A stretch of DNA of 7,557 bases, from NCBI GenBank assembly GCA_021812905.1, contig JAKAMM010000074.1, positions 1 to 7,557 on the forward strand, in the 5' to 3' direction. Shown piece by piece: positions 1 to 6,449 of this stretch. Position 1 is the stretch's first letter; each line of letters begins with the position of its first letter. Under the pieces are notes generated by a model that ran no database searches, had not been told where the DNA came from, and worked only from the letters and a program-made list of their open reading frames with translations. Source of the stretch: Chloroflexota bacterium (GTDB lineage Bacteria; Chloroflexota; Anaerolineae; Anaerolineales; Villigracilaceae). The position numbers and the translations under genes are program-made.

Positions 1-84
1 TACGATTAAATTTTGAATGCTGGCATAGAGACTGGCAACGATGATCAGTCCCAGCAAAACTCTTTGCAGCCATTTGATAATCAT
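1..84 (-). CDS. N-terminal start of a membrane-anchored protein, cut by the left edge
   Basis: Reading leftwards from an ATG at 84-82, the frame stays open to the edge for exactly 28 codons. The peptide begins MIIKWLQR and continues with a hydrophobic run (VLLGLIIVASLYA). A short N-terminus with K and R followed by about 13 apolar residues is what a signal anchor or first transmembrane helix looks like. The bases before the start contain only a weak purine stretch (AGGGCGAG), so the ribosome site is not convincing. The gene lies on the same strand as the methionine enzyme to its right, about 150 bases downstream of that gene's stop, with a palindromic repeat between them. No family can be named from 28 residues. 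A chance open frame is possible, but the charge-then-hydrophobic pattern and the consistent strand favour a real gene. Confidence 0.5.
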   Translation of the reverse strand, partial: MIIKWLQRVLLGLIIVASLYASIQNLIV

Positions 85-99
85 AACTCGCCCTGCGCC

Positions 100-188
100 C
101 GTCGCTGCGAGGAGGGCGCTTTTCCCGACGTGGCAGTCTCCAATTTAGCGGGAGATTGCTTCGGGGACGAACACCCCTCGCAACGACG
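100..188. repeat. Imperfect palindromic REP/MITE-like element
   Basis: The outer arms match as inverted repeats: CGTCGCTGCGAGG at 100-112 against CCTCGCAACGACG at 176-188, with one mismatch. An inner pair, GGCAGTCTCC at 132-141 and GGAGATTGCT at 151-160, can also pair, with one wobble and one end mismatch. The whole unit could fold into a long cruciform or hairpin with a bulged middle. The GCGAGG and GGAGATTGC blocks resemble small dispersed palindromic repeats seen in many environmental bacterial genomes; that resemblance is recalled, not searched. The element fills most of the gap between the methionine enzyme stop (233) and the start of the leftmost gene (84). No T-run follows it on the minus strand, so it is not an obvious terminator for the upstream gene. 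Confidence 0.7.
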
Positions 189-232
189 TTTTGTTAGTTT
201 TGTATAAGGTGAACTCATAAGATAGACTCTGG

Positions 233-2071
233 TCACTTTATCTTTTCAATGATCTCGGCGATCAGGTCGAAGCGGCTGAACTGCGGCATGATGTACACGC
301 CCTGCGCCCACGGTTTGATCTGTTCAATTAATTCTACCGCGATGCGCACGCCCTCTTCAGCGGCGCGATCTCCGGCCTTTTCCATGCGTTGAGTGATTTC
401 ATCGGGAATTGAAATGCCGGGCACTTCGTGGTTTAGGAAGTTGGCATGTTTCAGGCTGACAAGTGGCAGAATGCCGACCAGCACAGGACGATTCAACGGG
501 CCATATTTCAACTCGTTTTTTGCCAGAAAGCCTTCCCCGTCTTTTGATTGATAGATCGGCTGGGTCAGGAAAAAATCGGCTCCGGCCTTGACCTTGCGCT
601 GGAGATTTTTCATTTCATGATCCGCATCGGGCGGACAAAGATTCAGCGCCGCGCCGACGAAGAAATTGGTCGGCTGGCCGATGCTTGTTCCGGAATGATC
701 CACGCCTTCGTTGAAGCCCTGTTTGATGAGTTTGATCAAACCCGAAGGGACGAGATCGTAGTTGTCCATTGCTTCGGGATAGTCGCCGATGGCGGTCGGG
801 TCGCCCATGATGACGAACACATTGCGGATGCCGAGCGCGTGAGCCGCCAGCAGATCACCCTGTACTCGCAGCAGATTCCGGCCTCGGGTCGGGAAGTGCA
901 GCGTGGACTCAATATTCACGCGGCGCTGGACAACATCGCAGACTGCCCAAGCCGACATCCGCATACGCGCCATCGGAGAGTCGGCCACGTTGATCACATC
1001 CGCGCCTGCTTCGGCCAGGAGCGACGCGCCCGCCAGCAATTTGTGAGTCGAGAGGCCACGCGGCGGATCCATCTCGACCGAGATGGCGAACTGGCCCAAC
1101 GCAAGTTTTTGCGCGAACCGCGTGGGTTGCTCCTGCGCAGTCTCGACGATTTCATCGGCAGGCAGCATCGTAACGTGGGATGGGTTGATCTCCGGCGCTG
1201 TATCGAGCGCCTTTCGCATGGCCGCAATGTGCTGGGGCGTGGTGCCGCAGCACCCGCCGACGATGCACGCACCGGCTGCGCGGAATGAAAGCGCGTAATC
1301 GCCGAAGTAATCGGGATCGGCCGGATACATGATGCGCCCGCCTACTTGTTCGGGCCAACCCGCGTTGGGCTTGACCCAGAATTTCCCATTGGGCACTGCC
1401 TGGCGCATTTGTTTGAGAATGCGGAGCAATTGCGCCGGGCCGCCGGAACAATTCACGCCGATCACATCCGCGCCAGCTTCATCGAGCGTGCGCGCAACTT
1501 TCAGCGGGTCATCGCCAAGCAACGTGCGGTCATCGCGCGTAAAAGTGACGGAAGCGATCACCGGCAACGTGCAATTTTGTTTTTCGGCCTTGATGGCTTC
1601 CTGAATTTCATAAAGATCGCTCATCGTTTCGATCACGATCAAGTCCGCGCCTGCTTCGCACAAGGCGTTGATCTGCTCGACAAAGGCAGCGCGTGCCTGC
1701 TCTGGTTGAACGCGTCCGAACGGCGCGATGCGCACGCCCAGCGGGCCGATATCGCCAGCCACCAAAACATCCTTGAATGAGGCAGCCACTGTGCGTTTGG
1801 CCAATTCGACACCCGCCTTGTTGATCTCGACAATATTTTTATCGAGGCCATGTTTGCCAAGCTTGAACCGATTGGCGCCGAAAGTATTGGTCAGGATCAA
1901 TTGCGCGCCCGCTTCGATATATTCGCGATGAAGATCGGCAACTGCGGCGGGATTGGTCAGATTGAGTTCATCGAAGCATTTATCAAAACTCACGCCGCGG
2001 CCATGCAGCATGGTTCCCATGGCGCCGTCGGCGAGAATGGTTTCAGTCGAAAGTCTTTCTAAAAGATTCAT
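233..2071 (-). CDS. yitJ: Bifunctional homocysteine S-methyltransferase / 5,10-methylenetetrahydrofolate reductase
   Basis: This 612-residue cytosolic fusion is of the Bacillus YitJ type. Residues 1 to about 290 form a homocysteine S-methyltransferase barrel: LADGAMGT at 13-20, TNTFGAN at 61-67, and the zinc-binding thiolates C208 (GVNCSGG) and C274/C275 (GGCCGTTPQH). Residues about 315-612 are a MetF-like flavin reductase: SVEMDPPRG at 331-339 carries the likely catalytic Glu333, followed by NVADSP (361-366), the PTRGRN segment (394-399), MGDP (422-425) and FFLTQPIYQ (500-508). By family knowledge, the second half makes 5-methyl-THF and the first transfers a methyl group to homocysteine to give methionine. 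No cobalamin-binding or activation domain is present. The ATG at 2071 is supported by AAAGGA at 2085-2080, eight bases upstream. Both halves look full length, with all key residues present. I see no S-box riboswitch in the 40-base gap upstream, which instead holds a transposon-end palindrome. The gene symbol is by similarity. Confidence 0.96.
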   Translation of the reverse strand: MNLLERLSTETILADGAMGTMLHGRGVSFDKCFDELNLTNPAAVADLHREYIEAGAQLILTNTFGANRFKLGKHGLDKNIVEINKAGVELAKRTVAASFKDVLVAGDIGPLGVRIAPFGRVQPEQARAAFVEQINALCEAGADLIVIETMSDLYEIQEAIKAEKQNCTLPVIASVTFTRDDRTLLGDDPLKVARTLDEAGADVIGVNCSGGPAQLLRILKQMRQAVPNGKFWVKPNAGWPEQVGGRIMYPADPDYFGDYALSFRAAGACIVGGCCGTTPQHIAAMRKALDTAPEINPSHVTMLPADEIVETAQEQPTRFAQKLALGQFAISVEMDPPRGLSTHKLLAGASLLAEAGADVINVADSPMARMRMSAWAVCDVVQRRVNIESTLHFPTRGRNLLRVQGDLLAAHALGIRNVFVIMGDPTAIGDYPEAMDNYDLVPSGLIKLIKQGFNEGVDHSGTSIGQPTNFFVGAALNLCPPDADHEMKNLQRKVKAGADFFLTQPIYQSKDGEGFLAKNELKYGPLNRPVLVGILPLVSLKHANFLNHEVPGISIPDEITQRMEKAGDRAAEEGVRIAVELIEQIKPWAQGVYIMPQFSRFDLIAEIIEKIK

Positions 2072-2088
2072 TGATACTGTCCTTTGTC

Positions 2089-2114
2089 GTAGGACAAATT
2101 GACAATTTGTCCTA
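2089..2114. repeat. Left palindrome of the RAYT unit (REP-like hairpin)
   Basis: TAGGACAAATT at 2090-2100 is the exact reverse complement of AATTTGTCCTA at 2104-2114, leaving a three-base loop at 2101-2103. G2089 completes a GTAG foot on the plus strand. The stop codon (TAG) of the transposase gene is the last three bases of this palindrome read on the minus strand. The hairpin sits only a few bases upstream of the ribosome-binding site of the methionine enzyme (2085-2080), so it would lie in the 5' leader of that gene if transcription starts further upstream. Confidence 0.85.
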
Positions 2115-2756
2115 TTCTGAATATTTGTAATAATTCCATTTCCAGTTTTGCCAGTTGTCTGTTAAACCTGCTTTTACAGGGTTGTATAAAACGTATTTCA
2201 CAATTCTTTCGAGTTCGCTGTTATTGCGAACAACACGATCATAACTTTCGTGCTGCCAAAATTCTCCTTCGCATCCCAAAATCAGGTTTGCTTCCCGCGC
2301 GGTGTGCCGTTTGAGTGAGTGCATAATATGCGAGAGCGAAAAATATTTTTCATCGCTTTCCTTTAGCGGAGTAAAAACAACATGAACGTGATTTGGCATG
2401 ATGCAAAACGCGATCAATTCATATACTTTGCCATCCCGAAAGCGCAAACTTTCAGAAACTAAATCTGCAATACGGGGATCGGCTAAATGCCTAACGTTTG
2501 ATGCTGAAGTATCCAGTGCGTCGTCCCATTTCCCAAAAAGGCGGCGTGACTCAACATCTGTTTTTTCGGTGCACTCTTTTGAATTGCGTATTTTCGCCAA
2601 TTCAAATTCTGATGTTTCTTTTTCGTTACTTAATCTTTTTATAACTTCAACTGGCAACGAGCCTGCAAGCCGAAAAGTCACAAACAAAGTTGCGCCTTCG
2701 ATTTGAATATGAGGCAAATTTCGGTGATAAGAATGCTTGAACGAAAATTGATTCAT
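2112..2756 (-). CDS. REP-associated tyrosine transposase (RAYT), IS200-like Y1 family
   Basis: This 214-residue protein has the layout of the single-domain Y1_Tnp/RAYT family. The N-terminus HRNLPHIQIEGATLFVTFRL (11-30) is the typical first strand. The HUH metal-binding motif is MPNHVHVVF at 120-128 (H123, H125). The likely catalytic tyrosine is Y172, within FWQHESYDRVVRN (167-178?), followed by the usual IVKYVLYNPVKAGL segment (185-198). Family knowledge: these enzymes cut and join single-stranded DNA at REP hairpins through a 5'-phosphotyrosine. Length is close to usual and no frameshift is visible, so it could be active. ATG at 2756 is the natural start because HRNLP follows at once; the ribosome site is weak (AAAAGATTAAG). 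Base composition is visibly more AT-rich than the methionine enzyme downstream. Its TAG stop is contributed by the left palindrome. Confidence 0.93.
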   Translation of the reverse strand: MNQFSFKHSYHRNLPHIQIEGATLFVTFRLAGSLPVEVIKRLSNEKETSEFELAKIRNSKECTEKTDVESRRLFGKWDDALDTSASNVRHLADPRIADLVSESLRFRDGKVYELIAFCIMPNHVHVVFTPLKESDEKYFSLSHIMHSLKRHTAREANLILGCEGEFWQHESYDRVVRNNSELERIVKYVLYNPVKAGLTDNWQNWKWNYYKYSE

Positions 2757-2767
2757 CTTAATCTTTT

Positions 2768-2794
2768 GTAGAACAAATTACCAATTTGTTCTAC
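2768..2794. repeat. Right palindrome of the RAYT unit (REP-like hairpin)
   Basis: GTAGAACAAATT at 2768-2779 is an exact reverse complement of AATTTGTTCTAC at 2783-2794, with a three-base loop at 2780-2782. Both strands therefore begin with GTAG. Compared with the left palindrome, the fourth base of the GTAG-A/G stem differs in both arms so that pairing is kept (G:C there, A:T here). The TAG stop codon of the glycosyltransferase upstream (2793-2791 on the minus strand) lies inside this palindrome. Confidence 0.85.
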
Positions 2795-4605
2795 GGCTTT
2801 TTGATGACGGTCAAGATCGCATCATCACGCGTGATCTCGTAAATGATCTTCGCATTTGGATATGAAGTCAAATCCAGATTGTAACGGGTCAACGCCACAT
2901 CGAAATCATAATGATCGGCGCGCTTTGCCTCGTAGGTCGAATAAAGTTTCAAATCGGGCCGCAGGTATAAACCCAGCAAATGCGCCGGGCCTTCGACCCA
3001 AACAGCCGCATTCGCAGGCGCATTTTTATTGAGCCAATCCGCGGCCTGGCGGTACGATGTGCCCCAATAATCCATCTCGAATTTTCTGAACGCCCCCGCC
3101 TCACCGCCGATGAAACGGTTGTAATAAATATATTCGTATGGATGAAGTCTCACGCCGTCAATGACACCGGGCAAAATACAAAGAACGATCAATGCAATTT
3201 GCAGCGCAGGCTTTTTGATTTTTTCAAACACAGCACCCGCCATCCAAAAAACCGGGGGCAGGATGAAAAATATCTGACGGAAATTATCATACAACGGCGG
3301 ACGCGTGACGATGAATCCGACCAGCGGCAGGATAAACCAGACGAGAGTCAACGCCAGTAAAGCGCGCGATGCCATCCGCTTCTTCACGGACCCATAAACG
3401 GTCACCGCCAAACCAGCAGTGAACAAAAACCAGACCGGTTCCGTTAACTGAATCCCCAGCAGGACAGGTAAATAGGAAGCAGGCAATCCCGTGGATGGAT
3501 AGTCTACGCCATTAAAGAGTACCTGTCCCTTCCACGGATACTCTGACATCACGCGCACGCTTTCAATGAAATGTCCAATTGGGTTTAGCCAGAGATAAGG
3601 CCAGGTCAAATATGCGGCAAAGAGCGCGATGACAGCATAAATGATCAAAGCCGGGATTGCTTTTTTGCCATGTTTGCGGAGAGCATAATAAGCAACGAAT
3701 AACGCGGCGAATGGTCCCAGCACGCGGGTGGAGGTGGCGATACCGAGGAGGATCGCAGCGGGAGCAATGGAAAGCAGAAAGTGGAAAGTGGATGGGGTTT
3801 TGCGCCAGAACCAGGCGATGATGAAAGAAGAAAGAAGAAAGAAGGCCGAACGCGCCCAGAGGAAGTAGACAAAATATTTCTGGATATAAATTTCAGGTTT
3901 GACTTTGTGAATGTCAGAAGCAATCGCTGAAATAATATTTGTCTGACCCGAGGCCGCCGCGCGGACGAGGCTGTCAATCCAAGTATGGATGAATGGGGCG
4001 GCCATGAAGAGTCCGAAAACGGAGGCCAGCCAGAGGGCGGTCAGAACGAGCAGAGTCCACTTGCGGCGCGGAGAAAGATCGTTCAACGAAATCGGTTCGA
4101 GCGTGTCGAAAAGTCTCAATCCGAATAATAAAGTAAGAAGAAATAAGGAAAGAAATGGAATATCCTTCGGACTGATGAAGGCATGCCCCCACAAGAGAGG
4201 CTGCGTCGCAAAAAGCAGGGTCGCGCCGATAGACGGAATTTCACTCAGCCAGCGTTTGGCAAGCGCATAAAACGCCCAGATGCCGATGAGATAGGTGAGA
4301 AAATAAAGCAGGTGGCGCGTGTCAGAAGTGGTAAAGGGAAGGATATGTGTGAGCAGGCGCGCGCCGAGATCAACCGCGATGACAAACGCCGGACCATAAT
4401 TATCGTAGGTGTTACCCGTGAGCGGAATGTCACCGGTGGTTGGCCATGTGGAATAAGATTTAATGGCGTTGTCGGCATATTTGAAGAATTGAAGTTCGTC
4501 CCATGATTCGCCGTAGTGCCTGAGGACGAACAGGCCGACAATTAGCGCAACGACCATCAGGATGATTATATGAATTTGCCGGAATGCTTGCTGTTTTTTT
4601 AACAC
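2791..4605 (-). CDS. Polytopic GT-C family glycosyltransferase (PMT/ArnT-like), long paralogue
   Basis: This 604-residue integral membrane protein has many hydrophobic helices and a soluble C-terminal tail (about 500-604). After the first helix (11-29) comes YGESWDE at 31-37; the acidic pair D36/E37 in the first outer loop is where GT-C enzymes carry the catalytic or metal-binding carboxylate. Other family-like blocks are NTYDNYGP (65-72), ATQPLLWGHAFISPKD (133-148), LTWPYLWLNPI (333-343) and HPYEYIYYN (488-496). The likely role is transfer of a sugar from a polyprenyl-phosphate donor outside the membrane; donor and acceptor cannot be read from sequence. It is about 100 residues longer than its upstream paralogue because of an extra segment at about 170-285, which holds two hydrophobic stretches and a polar loop. 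The start is GTG at 4605, with AAGGA seven bases before it. The TAG stop lies in a RAYT palindrome, so the last residues may have been altered by that insertion. Period-7 DNA tracts encode residues 255-261 and 272-281. Confidence 0.88.
   Translation of the reverse strand: MLKKQQAFRQIHIIILMVVALIVGLFVLRHYGESWDELQFFKYADNAIKSYSTWPTTGDIPLTGNTYDNYGPAFVIAVDLGARLLTHILPFTTSDTRHLLYFLTYLIGIWAFYALAKRWLSEIPSIGATLLFATQPLLWGHAFISPKDIPFLSLFLLTLLFGLRLFDTLEPISLNDLSPRRKWTLLVLTALWLASVFGLFMAAPFIHTWIDSLVRAAASGQTNIISAIASDIHKVKPEIYIQKYFVYFLWARSAFFLLSSFIIAWFWRKTPSTFHFLLSIAPAAILLGIATSTRVLGPFAALFVAYYALRKHGKKAIPALIIYAVIALFAAYLTWPYLWLNPIGHFIESVRVMSEYPWKGQVLFNGVDYPSTGLPASYLPVLLGIQLTEPVWFLFTAGLAVTVYGSVKKRMASRALLALTLVWFILPLVGFIVTRPPLYDNFRQIFFILPPVFWMAGAVFEKIKKPALQIALIVLCILPGVIDGVRLHPYEYIYYNRFIGGEAGAFRKFEMDYWGTSYRQAADWLNKNAPANAAVWVEGPAHLLGLYLRPDLKLYSTYEAKRADHYDFDVALTRYNLDLTSYPNAKIIYEITRDDAILTVIKKP
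3765..3792. repeat. Heptamer tandem tract inside the long glycosyltransferase
   Basis: AAGTGGA occurs exactly at 3779-3785 and 3786-3792. It is preceded in the same register by AAGCAGA (3772-3778) and a more diverged unit at 3765-3771. The period of seven is not explained by codon structure. The tract encodes the segment STFHFLLSI of the membrane protein. Confidence 0.55.
3823..3843. repeat. Heptamer tandem tract, GAAAGAA three times
   Basis: Three exact consecutive copies of GAAAGAA lie on the plus strand within the long glycosyltransferase. Being 21 bases they keep the frame, and they encode FFLLSSF (residues 255-261) at the end of the hydrophobic stretch in the paralogue-specific segment. 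Confidence 0.65.
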
Positions 4606-4612
4606 ACGAACA

Positions 4613-4617
4613 TCCTT
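4613..4617 (-). promoter_or_regulatory. Shine-Dalgarno overlapping the upstream stop; fixes a GTG start
   Basis: AAGGA at 4617-4613 on the minus strand stands seven bases before the GTG at 4605. Its first two bases belong to the TAA stop of the preceding glycosyltransferase gene (4618-4616). This arrangement points to translational coupling of the two paralogues and selects the GTG. The nearby ATG at 4613 is in another frame. Confidence 0.75.
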
Positions 4618-6154
4618 ACTCGCAGCCTTGAGCAGAGTCCACTTTTTTTATATAAGAAAGAATACCGCCATCTCTTTCAACCACAAAAATAATTTTAGAG
4701 CTATCACAATGATGTAGGTCCCGATTGCCGTATGTTGAAGAAAGCAAATAGTAGAATTGGTATTCAGGTTTAACTGTTTTGATCGTGTAAACAATTGAAA
4801 AGTCGGGTCTGGCATACTGTTTGGCGGCCTGCTTATTGCCGATAATCATTATCGTTGAGCCCTGCGCTGCATTCTCATTAAGATATTCCATAGATTCCTT
4901 AATAGATGTGTTCCAGTAATCCAGTTCCAATTTACGATATGCGCCCCTGACACCACCGATCAGGCTGTTGTAATATATGTACTCATACGGATGAAGTTGA
5001 GTACAAGCGTAAATGCCTGGCAGGACCATAGCAATCAATAAGACTGTCGTCAATATTGGAAGTTTTACAGTGGTCATCAACTGGTCGATGCCTATACCAG
5101 CCAGCATAAAAAGCGGGGGCCAAAGAAATAACAGCTGACGGGCATTATCGTATAAAGCGCTGCGCGACAGCACGATCCAAACAGCTGGGGCCAGGAACCA
5201 TCCCGCAAACAACAGCAGCAGTTCCCTGTTTTTGCCCTTGATGAAAAGCCATAAGGAAACTGCGAAACCAATCGTAATAAGTATCATCGCAGGTTCAGTC
5301 AATTGCAAACCAAGCAACGTGGGGAAATATGCCCGTGGCAATTGATTCGCCGAATACAACTTCCCCATAAATAAAACCTGGCCGTCATATGGAAAACTGG
5401 ACATGACTTTTAGACTCTCAAAAAAGTTGGCTATAGGCGCTTTCCATAAATACGGCCAAGTCAAATATGTGGTGATCCCTGCAATCAGAAAATAATACGG
5501 AATGGTGGTTATTATTTTTCGAGGAACTTTTAATATGGCATACAAAAAAACAAAAAGCCCAGCCAATGGCCCGATCACCCGCATGGAAATCGTCAACCCC
5601 AAGATAATCCCGGCTGGAATGAGCCATTTCCATTTGGAACCCGGAGAGGCATCCATCATCTGAAGGCCCAAATATACACTGGTCAGAAAAAACACCATAA
5701 AGGGAGCGTCTTTGGGATTAATAAAAGAATGTCCCCAAATCAGCGGCTGGGTTGCAAACAAGAGAGCGGCCCCAAATGCCGCCCACCTGCTCATCCAGCG
5801 TTTCGATAACAAATACAAAACCAGGACACCTGCCAAAAATGTGCAAAAATAAACAAAATGTCTGGCCGTGATGATTGACGAGAAAGGCTCCAATTTATTG
5901 ATCAGCCCGGAAGAAATATCAGCCAGCACGAAGTAAGCCGGTCCATAATAATCAAGGTCCCTGACAAATGGCTGTAATTCCTGTGGATGCAATATATATT
6001 GATACGCTTGAATGGAATAGTGAGCGTAATCAAAGATTAGGGATTCGTCCCAGCTTTCGCCGTAATCCTTGGCAGTGAAAACTCCTATGACCAGACACAA
6101 GAGGAGCAGTATGATGATAGGCGTATTTTCATAGGCAAGAATTTTTTTATACAT
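4616..6154 (-). CDS. Polytopic GT-C family glycosyltransferase (PMT/ArnT-like), short paralogue
   Basis: This 512-residue membrane protein is clearly related to the gene just downstream, with matching blocks YGESWDE (31-37), DLDYYGP (66-72), ATQPLIWGHSFINPKD (134-149), LTWPYLWKAPI (231-241), LQLTEP (283-288) and HPYEYIYYN (388-396). D36 and E37 are the likely catalytic acidic residues after the first helix. As in GT-C enzymes generally, I expect it to use a lipid-linked sugar on the outer face of the membrane; substrate unknown. I choose ATG at 6154 over a GTG at 6202. From this ATG the first 32 residues align without gaps to the start of the paralogue up to the GESWDE motif, whereas the extra 16 codons come from the adjoining transposase remnant in another frame. 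AGGA lies twelve bases upstream, a little far. The gene looks more AT-rich than the methionine enzyme. It ends KKVDSAQGCE, several residues beyond its paralogue. Confidence 0.88.
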   Translation of the reverse strand: MYKKILAYENTPIIILLLLCLVIGVFTAKDYGESWDESLIFDYAHYSIQAYQYILHPQELQPFVRDLDYYGPAYFVLADISSGLINKLEPFSSIITARHFVYFCTFLAGVLVLYLLSKRWMSRWAAFGAALLFATQPLIWGHSFINPKDAPFMVFFLTSVYLGLQMMDASPGSKWKWLIPAGIILGLTISMRVIGPLAGLFVFLYAILKVPRKIITTIPYYFLIAGITTYLTWPYLWKAPIANFFESLKVMSSFPYDGQVLFMGKLYSANQLPRAYFPTLLGLQLTEPAMILITIGFAVSLWLFIKGKNRELLLLFAGWFLAPAVWIVLSRSALYDNARQLLFLWPPLFMLAGIGIDQLMTTVKLPILTTVLLIAMVLPGIYACTQLHPYEYIYYNSLIGGVRGAYRKLELDYWNTSIKESMEYLNENAAQGSTIMIIGNKQAAKQYARPDFSIVYTIKTVKPEYQFYYLLSSTYGNRDLHHCDSSKIIFVVERDGGILSYIKKVDSAQGCE

Positions 6155-6171
6155 CGAGATCTTTATTCCTA

Positions 6172-6411
6172 TCAGTTTCTCATCAACTGTTCCAGCGTCC
6201 ACTGGGCATATCCGGCCGGAGGTGTGCTGCAGACCAAGGCAATCAAATGGGTCTCTTGTTTCTCTTCCAGCTTGGGCCCAGTGGATGGGTGCGGTTTATC
6301 TTCCAGGGCCGCCCGCAGGCCTTCCTGCTCATAGCACAGGCGCGTGCGCCGGATCGTCTGCTCGCTGACATACAACATCTGACTGATGTCGGCATCCGTC
6401 CATCTTATCTC
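6172..6411 (-). pseudogene. IS630-type transposase remnant (internal N-terminal fragment)
   Basis: The minus-strand frame from about 6411 reads EIRWTDADISQMLYVSEQ and continues through TIRRTRLCYEQEGL, LEDKPHPSTGPKL, LIALVCSTPPAGYAQWTLEQLM, then stops at 6174-6172. This is the helix-turn-helix region of IS630-family transposases: WTD.(D/E)I, VS..T..R, the EGL..AL.DKP linker and the L..L.CS.PP....WTL segment. The usual first 40 or so residues are missing; an in-frame TGA lies a few codons further upstream. The catalytic DDE domain that should follow WTL is absent. Only about 80 residues of a roughly 350-residue protein remain, so it is dead. It fills most of the 295-base gap between the oxidoreductase stop (6450) and the glycosyltransferase start (6154). 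No clear terminal inverted repeats were found. Confidence 0.75.
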
Positions 6412-6449
6412 TGCCCTACAACTTAAGCAAGTTCAGGTACGGGTATGTT

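Larger units (their letters stand above)
2089..2794 (-). mobile_element. REP/RAYT-type unit: Y1 transposase gene bounded by paired palindromes
   Basis: A single small transposase gene (2112-2756) is closely bracketed by two related palindromes. On the plus strand the unit opens with GTAGGACAAATT at 2089-2100 and closes with AATTTGTTCTAC at 2783-2794, which are inverted copies matching at 11 of 12 positions. GTAG at the foot of the hairpin is the tetranucleotide that RAYT enzymes are known to recognise beside REP hairpins; here it stands at both outer edges. The unit is 706 bases and carries no other gene. It separates the glycosyltransferase at 2791-4605 from the methionine enzyme at 233-2071 and overlaps the stop codon of the former. 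I infer a recent or still intact element because the reading frame, the catalytic residues and both palindromes are preserved. An empty site in a relative would fix the exact ends. Confidence 0.75.

Noticed and set aside
13..207. A 64-codon plus-strand open frame at the left edge
   Set aside because: It runs through the palindromic repeat and across the start of a more plausible minus-strand gene, and the peptide shows no protein-like pattern.
189..232. Possible terminator after the methionine enzyme
   Set aside because: No stem followed by a T-run is visible on the minus strand. The T-rich stretch at 189-202 follows the palindrome only on the plus strand, where no gene is present.
548..1288. 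A 246-codon open frame on the plus strand inside the methionine enzyme gene
   Set aside because: It is the antisense shadow of a clear, conserved gene. Its peptide is rich in R, H and D with no recognisable motif and no ribosome site.
2757..2790. Right palindrome as an intrinsic terminator for the glycosyltransferase operon
   Set aside because: The stem is AT-rich and is followed by CAAAAGATT on the minus strand, not a U-run. The GTAG foot and its twin palindrome fit a transposon end better.
4125..4160. A-rich stretch in the long glycosyltransferase that looks weakly periodic
   Set aside because: Units do not repeat clearly at seven bases. The composition is explained by Leu/Phe codons of a membrane helix, and the paralogue has the same length there.
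6401..6436. Sigma-70-like promoter on the minus strand (TTGCTT, 17 bases, TAAGAT) before the short glycosyltransferase
   Set aside because: Only three and four of six bases match the consensus, it falls in IS-derived sequence, and such matches are common by chance.
6420..6449. Possible terminal repeat of the IS630 element (CAAGTTCAGGTACGGG)
   Set aside because: No inverted partner was found near 6155-6180, and the element is truncated on both sides.
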